64,000 nucleotides of DNA, taken from the NCBI GenBank assembly GCA_013400155.1, contig VXBM01001090.1, forward strand, positions 124,001 through 188,000, in the 5' to 3' direction. Source of the DNA: Helopsaltes ochotensis. Its lineage: Eukaryota; Chordata; Aves; Passeriformes; Locustellidae. This document shows, piece after piece, positions 14,704 through 23,852 of this stretch. The position numbers and the translations under genes are program-made. A model generated the notes under the pieces. It ran no database searches. It had not been told where the DNA came from and was given only the letters and a program-made list of their open reading frames with translations. Position 1 is the first letter of the stretch. Every line of letters begins with the position of its first letter.

Positions 14704-14775
14704 GACTCCATAGAGTCACAAAGTGGCTTAGGTTGGAAGAACCTTAAATATTGTCTAGTTCTAACCTCCTTGCCT
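14704..14775 (-). repeat. Short CR1 3' end, antisense
   Basis: The plus strand reads AGAGTCACAAAGTGGCTTAG then GTTGGAAGAACCTTAAA and TCTAACCTCCTTGCC. This is the reverse complement of the CR1 3' terminus (the usual antisense form is a TCACAGAATGGCTTGGGTTG-like start). Only about 70 bases remain, so it is a very short 5'-truncated copy, directly followed by a second antisense CR1. Confidence 0.75.
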
Positions 14776-14796
14776 TTCATTATCATCGTAATCAAG

Positions 14797-14945
14797 TGGT
14801 TTGTGTCAGAAGGGACCTTTATGTTCATGCAGTTCCAACTCCCTGCTGTGAACAGGGACATCTTCTACTAGACCAGGTTGCTCAAGACTTCATCCTAGCT
14901 GGCCTTGAAGACTTCCAGGGTTGGAGCATCCACAGTATGACTGTT
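14797..14945 (-). repeat. Second antisense CR1 3' end
   Basis: The plus strand shows GTGGTTTGTGTCAGAAGGGA, CAGTTCCAACTCCCTGCTGT, ACTAGACCAGGTTGCTCAAG and TGGCCTTGAAGACTTCCAGG in the order expected for an antisense CR1 3' region. It is a separate insertion from the copy at 14704-14775, because both repeat the same terminal segment in the same orientation. An open frame spanning the two copies is a by-product of the repeat. Confidence 0.88.
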
Positions 14946-15606
14946 GGTTCTTAAGCATGCTAAGAAAAATGTAATTTGTAATGGAAAGGCTTACTATTCC
15001 CAACAGTTTAGATTTATTATTAGAAGTCGCCAAAAGGGAAGTCTAGCAGAGGCAAGGCTGTCTTAGTCCCACATCCACAGGGGGCTGAGCACATACACCC
15101 ATATGCTTTAAGTGTGCATGCACATTTACACATGATACCACAGCATAAGAGATGAAGAAATAAATGACTGAAGAATTAAATTAATTAATTTAATTAAAAA
15201 GTGTGCATATTTCCTATGACTTGGTTTTACTACATGAAACACCAAGGTGTTCTAGTGGGCACTTACACCATTTTCACTCTAGTGAAATTTTCTAGTACCT
15301 TCTCTTATCCTTTTCTCCTGTCTTAGCTGGTGGTTTTGCTCATGAAGTCATGACAATCCTACCTTCTACCCGCAGTACGTAGTTTTTGTGGCTTTTTGTC
15401 TAGGCTTTGGAAAGACAGTTGTCTGCCAGGGAAAGCTAGAGCTTCCCTTGAAATGGAAAATATAAATCCCCTTCCCTCCAAAGTATTATAATTTTGCAAT
15501 TAAGGGCTTTCAGGCAAAGATTTAGGAATAGGAATAGCAGCTCTTTACTAGGAATAATAATAAAAAAAAATGTAGTAGTACAAAAAAACAAGCAGGCAAA
15601 CACGCA

Positions 15607-15630
15607 AGCAAACAAACAAACAAACAAAAA
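15607..15630. repeat. (AAAC)n simple repeat
   Basis: Tandem CAAA/AAAC units inside a longer A-rich stretch that begins near 15560. It flanks the 3' side (in element orientation) of the LTR-like block at 15660-16100 and may be unrelated to it. Confidence 0.85.
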
Positions 15631-15659
15631 AATCCTAGAAAACACCCTGATGGAGCCAG

Positions 15660-16100
15660 GGACATGACCTGACACCCAGGTGGTTAGGGTGTTAGAAGCA
15701 GTCTAAATAAATCCTCCTGAAGTAACAGATGTGGTTCTGTAGAATAGAGAGGATCCTGAAGAAAAGTCCAGTGGGGGAAAGATGGGTCTTCCTCTGGGAG
15801 TCCAGGGGAAAAACAGGCTTCTCTGGAGAGCCAGTGGGAGACTGGATCCCTGCTGTTCCTACATCTCAGTTTTTATCTAGGTGGGAACGGTTGGCTCCAC
15901 CCCCCCCGGAGGAGCATCTCAGAATGGGATGATGTAATGTGTTATGTTGGTGAGCCTTAATGGCCCATTACCAGAGGATATCCCCTGAAGGGTGGACAGG
16001 TGGTAAAAGAGATAAGAAACACTGCCCTACCAGGTTTTAACAGCTGGCCCATTATCAGAAGGCATCTGCCCCCTGGAATTACAACAGATAAAGAAAAACA
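15660..16100 (-). mobile_element. Probable ERVL-like LTR remnant, antisense
   Basis: The minus strand of this block has the layout of an avian endogenous retrovirus LTR. It shows a purine/pyrimidine-rich U3 with a motif like CTTATCTCTTTTACCACCTG, then TTCCCACCTAGATAAAAACT with a TATA-like ATAAAAA (plus 15870-15876), then a downstream segment rich in CCTGG and CTCCAGAG motifs. Resemblance to ERVL-type LTRs of birds is from memory and the ends are uncertain. No AATAAA is visible downstream on the minus strand. The plus strand at 15663-15680 (CATGACCTGACACCCAGG) gives a minus-strand CCTGGGTGTCAGGTCATG. That is near a leucine-tRNA primer-binding site apart from one extra base and later mismatches. 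No gag, pol or env frame is present. Confidence 0.5.
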
Positions 16101-19100
16101 TCTCCCCAACTGCTTTCAACAGATGAAAATAGACAGTGCAAATTTTTTTGGTTACATAACACAAGACACTTCTGTACTACAGACATAAGCTGGAAGAAGT
16201 GACTTCTAAAGGTTCCAAACCTTGGGAAAAAGGTTAATATAGCAATAGTTTATTTTGGTAAAGCCTCAGCACTTTTAAAGCTCAGTATTGGTGATTTGAA
16301 GAGCATAACTTTCAGTAAGAAAAAAAGGGGGTTCTGCTTTCTTTCCTCACCATTTCCATATATATTTCCATACATAACAAGCAATAAAGAGGCAGAGAGT
16401 CATAGCATTCATTAAGTAAATTTTTCATAGGCATGGAAAAAACCATAGCGCTCAGTCCATTTCTAAGGAACAGATACAAAAAAAAATAATTGAACTGGTA
16501 ACAGAGGCAGGAGAGAGGAAACACCTTACAGAAGAATGAAATCTCTGCTAATGATTACAGGCCATATACATTCGGGTGTCTGTTCTTTATTTTGTAAACT
16601 TTGTGTTCTTGGTCACCTCACTCCAAAGTGAAGAGGATCTTACACAGTAGGACTCAGAGAGGGCATCAGCTCTAAAGAGAAAGTAACTGAAAACCTCCCA
16701 TTCCCTCCCCCTCCTTCCTTCCTTTGTTCCTTTCTCCCCCAGAAGACAATTTTTGTGCTTATCTAGGTGAGATTCTGATAACTGGCCTCCCCCTCAGAAC
16801 TTCACTGACAATGCATGCTAAAAGTCATTTAATACTAATTGCAGATTATTTAAGGCATAGAGGCCTGATCCACTGCAGAAGCATCACATCCTTGATGTAA
16901 ATGCAGTAATTGATATCTGCACTCTACATCTGCAATTGGCTGTAACAAGCAATTCAGCTAAGAGAATGCATGTTCTCTAACCCTTGGTATCAGCTCTTTG
17001 CTCTGTGGAATGCTCTCAGCCAATGTATAGTGAGCATTAAAATATGAAACAGCCTAACACTTGGAAACATTTCCCAGTACAACTCAGGCTGAAGTGGGAG
17101 GGAAGGCACACTGAAGGTCTGTATTCTTCTCTATTTCACTCCTTCCTTTTGGAAATACCACAGGGAAAAAGCATACAAGCAGCAGTGGAGTCATGAAATT
17201 TCTGTAATGCTGAAATTTTTGGGGGATTTAACCATTGTGCCATCACTGCTCAGAACTGTGTTGCTTTTGCTCTGGAGCTTGGCAAAACAGAATGAAAAGA
17301 ATTGGCCAAGAATTGAGTGTTGGCAATTCAATCGCTGGCCCAGCAGTCACAGATGTTTTCAAGGCAGCTCATGCTGTGCTGTTCACCAGTGTATTCAAAA
17401 CTTGAAATACTCCCCAAACAGTTGTCTTTAATTGGGTTTAAATGGATGAGTTATGGACTGAATGCATATGTATCACCAGATATGAAACTAGCACAATAAA
17501 AGAAAAACCATTCAGAAACTTGGGGGCTACTGTTCTGTGTGATGGGATTAATGGAACACAGGATGCCTTCAATATCCAGAGATCTGTTATTAAGTTCATG
17601 CCAACACTTTGTTCTCTGCAGCATCATAACTGATGCGTTATGCCAACCCTGATTTTAGGCAACCCAAAGAACCATCTGCTGCCTTGATTGCAGATGCCTT
17701 GTCCTGACATGTGCCAGCAGGACAAGTGGCAGTATAATGGTGCTCAGAGTACCGTGCTGGAATGTGGTCCTGGATGGCTGACAACAAACTGGGTCTGTTT
17801 GCTTTCTTGTTTGGGTACTGGGCATGTTTCCCTCTTCACAATATCTTTGTGAACAAAGAAACATCTTTGCAGCCATCAAATACTTAAAACTGTCAAAGGT
17901 GCATTGGCTGTATCAGCAAAGATGATAAGGAACACCTGTAGGTATTTAAATTCCCAGTCTTATCAGTAACATGTTGAAACTCATTCAATGATCTTATAGT
18001 TCACTGGTGCACTTGCCTTGTATTTAAATACAGTATTTTTGCAGGCAAAAATGTGAGTGAAATATCTGTCTGACTGTGGTGAAAAATGAAAATGTTGCAT
18101 ATAACTTTGTCATATCCTCATTTTACATTATTTTGACCTTATTCTTTGAAGAATATCACTTTCATTGAAGGAATAAATCCTGTTGCACATGAACCTGATG
18201 GAAAATAGGGTTTTGTAAAGTATAATGTAATTCCCTGTTTGCAGTACACAGCCATAACTGAGAAGTAATGACTTTTATCTAAAAGAAGAATCCATTGTGC
18301 CAGCTGAATCTCTGAGACAGTCAACTTCTGCATATAGTACAATTTTGTAATAGAATTGTTTTGCACAGGAAAGCAACTGGAAAGTTGATTATTAATTATC
18401 TGTATTAATTATCTTTCAAAAATATATATGAATGTAAGGACAGGGTCTCAGAAGGAAGAGCAGTGTTTTAAATCCTTTTCAATAGGCTAAAACTTCATAA
18501 ATACCCTGATGTTCAGATGTAATTGAGAACACTGCACCATATAATCACAGAGGAAAGATCTTCCTGAAGAAAGGAAGCCGCCCATCTGCGCAGGCAAAAC
18601 CTTCCCATCTCTTGTCATATAAGCAGCTACATACCGTTGCATTCAACCACTGTCTGCTGCTAGGTCAAAGGAAGGGTTTCCCCATCACTGCAAGCAGAGT
18701 AGTAGTGTGTGCAAGGAATAAAGGCTGAACAGAACTGGCTTGTAGCATGGGAAAAACATCCTCTGAGCACTGCTGCAGGAGCAATGGATTGTACGAGAAA
18801 ACTCACCCATATATTTTACATTCTTTGTGCAAAAAAAATATAGGCAAACCAATCATACCCCATGCTAATGATCACTTTCCTCTTCTCCCTCAAACTCACT
18901 TTCATCCTTCCTTGTCCAAAGTGAGGCAAAGGTAGTTTGAACTAAGAATGATCTGATCAGACAGTGAGGGGGGATGCATAAAAGGGGAGGTTGTGATGTA
19001 CCTTTGCACACATCCCAGTCTTGAACATGCACCCATCATTACACAAGGCTCGTTGCTCACAGCACCATAGAGCCTGGGGCCTGGTCCAGGCTGCAGAGAC

Positions 19101-19309
19101 TCCACAGGGTTTCTAAAGGCAGAACTATCAACAGCAGTCCTGAAGGTGACCTATTCATGTTGACTCAGAGCACAGCGAATCAGTCCCATCAATACCAGCT
19201 CACAGCCCTCTGCACCACACAGCAGTAAGTAGTACAGCTGTACCTATGTATCTATTGATCATCTCATACTTTGCATCATCCTCTTTAACCAATTCTTGCA
19301 TTTGTGTCT
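16101..19309. other. Intergenic; nothing recognised
   Basis: About 3.2 kb with no recognised gene or repeat. Short frames at 17.2-17.9 kb overlap on both strands and lack motifs. Positions 16.80-16.97 kb contain several TAATT/ATTGC-type cores and TGCAGTAATTG, which might be a conserved non-coding element but cannot be judged without an alignment. Confidence 0.55.
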
Positions 19310-19617
19310 TGTTGTCACGGCGCACAGCCAAAGGACGAGACACAGACACTCAGCAGGTGGAAGAGCAAAAGAGGGCATGACCTTTATTCTGACTCCATTT
19401 ATACATTCTTCATTTCAACCATGGATTGGCTGAGAGTGTTGCCACCTCTCCCATTCCATTGGGGAAACCAACAATCCATCAACTCTCTCCTCCTCCATGA
19501 AAATATGTAAACAATAGTTATTTATAGCTGAGAGTATGAGAAACTTGTTGCAAGAATGAAAACACATCAGAAGGCTGAAAAACCAGGGCGACAGTGTCTA
19601 GCTATTTCAACGCCACA
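19310..19617 (-). mobile_element. Endogenous retrovirus LTR (solo or 3' remnant), antisense
   Basis: The minus strand begins TGTGGCGTTGAAATAGCTAG and ends CGCCGTGACAACA, giving TG...CA termini with related ends (TGTGGCG against CGTGACA). About 210 bases in is a TATA box (minus TATAAAT, plus 19397-19403). A polyadenylation signal AATAAA follows closely (plus 19383-19388), then a U5-like segment containing TGAGTGTCTGTGTCTCGTCC. A length near 308 bases and a short TATA-to-AATAAA distance fit a compact avian ERV LTR with a very short R. No internal retroviral genes lie on either side, so a solo LTR is likely. Immediately 5' of it (element orientation) is GAGGGGCTTAT, which resembles a polypurine tract and would fit a 3' LTR remnant. 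No clear target-site duplication was seen. Confidence 0.72.
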
Positions 19618-22600
19618 ATAAGCCCCTCAGTGTGTAGACCTAATACTGGACAATGCAGTGTTGCAATCTGAAGAATTAAAAATGGGTTTTTTTCTTGCTG
19701 TGGTCCAAAATTGTATCTCAGGGTCATTTTCCAGCTAAGTTGCATGGTATTACTCCTGGCTTCCTATACCAGGATGTGCACAGAATGGATGTGCAACCAC
19801 TTGTGCAAAACACCATTTGGATGTGACTTCAGCAACAATTAATTTGATTTAGCAGCAACAGGATAAGCTCTTTTGGTGTCTGTTTCGTGTACACAATGGT
19901 AAAGTGTCTTTGCAGGCATTCAGGAAAAGCTCTGCTAATGCAGACTATTCTCTGAGATGTTAATGGCAGCATGCTTTGGATTTGTACCAGCAGTAAAGAC
20001 AGACACCTGCTTCTGCCTCTGTTGTTCTGGATAGGGAGTGGGATGGGTGGAGCCAAGGTATTGCCCATTTCAGCTCCATCTGCTATGAGGAAAATATAAC
20101 GATATGCTTAGACCCAATGCCCAGGCAACCACAAATAGGAAGAAAACAAATTACTCTTACTATCTTGACCAGGCAGTAGTAAAACCATAATCCTGACTGG
20201 AACTCTTATGTTTAAAAACATAATAAATATACTATTTTTCCATAGTATCACTTCAATAATCCAAAACATCTGGCAGTTAAAAAAACCCTGAATTAATGGA
20301 TAAGTTTCATTTGCTTTGTAGCTGTCTCAGGTTCTGGGTCTCATGTTTTCCAACCTATTTTTATAAGTCTAAGAGCAGCAATGCAGCATTTCCAATCCCA
20401 GCCAATGTGAGACTTATAATAAAATAATAGCAGAAAAAAAAATTTTTTAGCAGACATGGTAGATGACAAGGACTTTTCTTTCATTTTATAGTGAGTTGCA
20501 AAATTAATTTTGTTCCAGAACTGGCTGAAGTAATACAGTATCGTAAAATTGAACAATAATCTGGAAAACACCTTTATTTATTTTTTCTGTATTTGTAGGT
20601 GGCAGTATTTGTATGGCTTTTGCCTGTGAGTAGAATTTGTAAAGCTTTTGCTCATCCTTCTTTATAAAAAGAGTATTACAGCTTTCCACTTTGGCAGATA
20701 CCCAAACCAGCTCATATGTGAGGTGGCTGAAGAGAAAAACAAATAAATGTACTTCTGTTGGAGATAGAAGGTGGCCTACCCTGACATATCATCATTTTTC
20801 CCAAAACTTATCTCACTTTTCTCCAGGGCAATCAAAACCTAAGATACTTTCAGATTCAGTGGAGATGAGATGACTTCAATGGTTAGTAAAATTTGGAAGC
20901 AGACTGACTGTGGTAATGATGAAAGTATTTGCCCTCAGATGCAACTTTCTTTTCACCTTAGAACGGCACTTAATGCTATTCAGGGGCCAGAAACCTTCAA
21001 AATATTATTTCTCATATATTAACCCTGAAAAAGTATTTTTTTGCAAAAGCCCTTTATTCCCACTGAGTCTGTTCAAAGGCTTGAACTTTGCTGTTTCAGG
21101 ACAGCATTTCACCTGTGTACTTCCACTTTCATCCCTTTCAAATTGTTATGATCATCAGGATCTTAAAATCTCAGCATTTCAGAAGTTCCTATCTAAGCAA
21201 TCGTGTTTTTTTCAAGACTGTGTTTTTTTAATCCAAAATATAGGTACAGCTCTGGTAGATTTAAACAAATGACCTGACTGGAGTGAAATTGTGCAATATG
21301 ATTTAAATTTTGCAAGGATGCATTTTTTAACAGTTAAGGTTGCAAACATAACAGAAGCTTTGGAAAGAATCAATGAAAGGCCATCAGGATATCTTAGTGA
21401 TTTTCATATTCTAACTAAATATAAAACACGATGACTTAAATAAAAAATAATACAGCTGTTTGTATTAAAATCTCCTGCTAACATATACAAACCCAACAAT
21501 ATAATAGATTTGAGATTATCTACATTACATATTTTTGTACTCCTGTGCTTTAGAAGCCTCATTGTTGACTGACACCAAAGAGGTACACAAAGTTTTTAAA
21601 ACATTACTACTGACATAGGAGCATTTTCAGGAAATCAAGTAAATAAATGATACTTATGCTTTAATCCACCTTCAAATCTCAAGTCTTTTTTTTTTTTTTT
21701 TAATGTGATTTTAATCATTTTTTTATGTGGTGGGGGTGTCTTGTGCCAGTCCTGTAACAAACCAGTACCGGACTCATGTTCTTTAAGCTCTGGCCTCAGG
21801 GCATACATGATTGTTTACGTCCTTGACAAACACAAAAGAGCAAAGGAGTGAGCAAAACAGGGTTGAATCCCAAAAGGTTTTTCTCCTTTCCTTCAGTCTT
21901 GTCACACCACACTTCTCTGTCTCTCACTCTCCTCTTTTCAAGATTATGAGAGCTGAGTGCTCATTTGAACCATCAGTCACATGCTGTAGAATAAATCCAT
22001 ATGGATTTATTCTATTGCTGTGCTTCCCAGCTCTCAGAAGGATATACTCTCATTTAAAAAAGAATGGTAAATTTTATACTACATAATCAAATGGAAGATT
22101 GTAAACAAAAGACAACAATAAATAGCAACATAGAAAGTGGGGGGAAAGCATCTAGTTGAACATTTTAACTGTTGTTTTTAGGCTTGGTCTCAACAATTTT
22201 CATTTGTATTTCAGAAGCAAAATCAAATAATACATTAATTTATCTTAGAAATTATTTCCAATTGTGTAAAAAAATCCAGCAGAAAGAAAGCATAGCACCA
22301 GATAAACTAGATAAAATAAACTACCCCTGACCTCAGAAAAATGCAGGCAAATAACATAAGAGAGAAAATACTCCAAAATTTCATAGAGTTGGTATTGGAC
22401 ATAAAATTGTTTGTGGAAATCCCATTTGATGTTGACAAAACACAAATTAAAAAGCTGTGGGGCATTTGACTTGAATACTCAGACTGACCCACTGCAGTAC
22501 ATGCAATGGTCTTGCTCCATCTGGCACCAGCCAGTTTATACTTCAAGTACTGTGTTTTCCTCCATATAAATTCTACAGAATATTAGAATTAATTCAGAAA

Positions 22601-22714
22601 CCACTTACCAAGTGAAGTTAACCTAACGAGAAGAGCTGGTAATCCTAAACTTGTGAATCTCAACATGATAAACAGAAATTTCTGGTGGAAACATCAGTAT
22701 ATGGGGCTATTCCG
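19618..22714. other. Intergenic; nothing recognised apart from a palindrome
   Basis: About 3.1 kb of AT-rich sequence. The 120-codon frame at 20910-21272 is Phe/Leu/Ser-rich, has no domain that I recognise and no splice context, so it is not called. A poly-T run lies near 21686-21701. A perfect palindrome at 21987-22014 is listed separately. Confidence 0.55.
21987..22014. repeat. 28-bp perfect palindrome
   Basis: Two 14-base arms meet with no spacer; the left arm is TAGAATAAATCCAT and the right arm is its exact reverse complement. The next outward pair is G/T, so the symmetry stops sharply. It does not coincide with a recognised transposon end. Confidence 0.95.
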
Positions 22715-22890
22715 GGAAGCAGGCTGCCCAGAGAAGTCATGGAACCACCATCCCTGGAAGTGTTCTAAAGACGTGTAGATGTGACATTTGGAGGCATGGT
22801 ATAGTAGTGAACATGGCAGTCCTGGGTTAACAGTTGGGCTCAATGATTTTAGAGGCTTTTTCCAACCTTGTCCATTCTATGATTCTATGA
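22715..22890 (+). repeat. CR1 LINE 3' end, sense
   Basis: Landmarks are GCAGGCTGCCCAGAGAAGTC, CCATCCCTGGAAGTGTTC, GAACATGGCAGTCCTGGGTT, and TTTTTCCAACCTTGTCC followed by two copies of the tail unit (ATTCTATG ATTCTATGA). This is a 5'-truncated CR1 of the subfamily group that carries the GGGTTAACAGTTGG segment. It has no coding potential. Confidence 0.9.
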
Positions 22891-23589
22891 TCTACGGTAC
22901 TCAATGCACGGCATAAGAGAACCATTAATGTTAAGTACAACCTAGGATAAAGCAAAATGTGATTTCAGTCTAAGAAAATACATAGCATTAAGGTCCGATC
23001 TGCCAGTCCAATCTGCTTTCAACAGCCAGGGCAGAAGGCCCCAAGGCAGAAATCTTTTGACATGCGACCTGACCACTGCTAGGTGTTAGCAGGACCAGGC
23101 CCTGGGCATCACTGAGAGGAAGGCAATACTGCAATGTGGGTGCAGCTGTGGCCAGAGACACCAGGTCTCACCCCTCCCATAGCAGGGCAAGGGAACAACC
23201 TGGAGGAAACCATTTTCAGAGACCCCGCAGAAGAGTCCATCCAATACCCTGCAAACAGGGCACTTTTGCTCTCACCGCTGCCTAGGACAACTTGCTCAAA
23301 AAGTGCTGCTGTTGCACTGGGGAAAGTGTAATTAGTTTCTATTGCTGCCTTTCCAAAAAGGGCGAGAACTGAAACTGTTAGATGTTGACGTGATTATTAA
23401 GTATTACTGTATTGAGATATTTAGGTTTGATACATGGGAACTTGCTAAAGAGCAATGACAGTTAATGCAAATTTATTTCCTGTAGCTTCTCTTGGCATTA
23501 GAGTTTTTAAACAAATCTTCAAGTAGATTACTTTCTTAAATCCTAGCCAAGGGATTCAGATTTTTTTTTACATCTCCTTCCCTCGCTGC

Positions 23590-23623
23590 CTTTCATTTGA
23601 TGAACACTAATATCAAATGAAAG
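23590..23623. repeat. 12-bp inverted repeat with 10-nt loop
   Basis: Left arm CTTTCATTTGAT (23590-23601) is exactly complementary to ATCAAATGAAAG (23612-23623). It could form a hairpin. There is no T-run terminator or transposon end nearby, so no function is assigned. Confidence 0.9.
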
Positions 23624-23832
23624 CATATCTATTGTGCCCTTGACACTTGCAGTTCTTTCTTATGTGAAGAAAAGCAAAACCAAATGCAGCTTTCTCTGCA
23701 GAATCTGTCTTTCTCAGCATTTCTAAATATCGGTGCTTTGTTCCAACATCCTGTGGACTATATTTCTTCCATATCCTTGCTTTTTTTTTTTTCAGAAAGG
23801 TAATTAATATGCTGTATTTTAAATCCTGTTTT

Positions 23833-23852
23833 TGCAGGATTTAAATCCTGCA
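23833..23852. repeat. 20-bp perfect palindrome with an extra half-copy upstream
   Basis: The sequence TGCAGGATTTAAATCCTGCA is its own reverse complement. A third copy of the half-site, TTTAAATCCTG, lies just upstream (about 23818-23828), separated by a short T-run. The upstream copy can pair with the left half of the palindrome, so two alternative hairpins exist. Confidence 0.93.

Noticed and set aside
15174..15195. 22-bp palindrome made only of A and T
   Set aside because: It is simple AATT/TTAA-type sequence and such symmetry is frequent in AT-only DNA.
20910..21272. 120-codon frame, Phe/Leu/Ser-rich
   Set aside because: T-rich DNA yields such frames; there are no domains, signal peptide logic or flanking gene structure.
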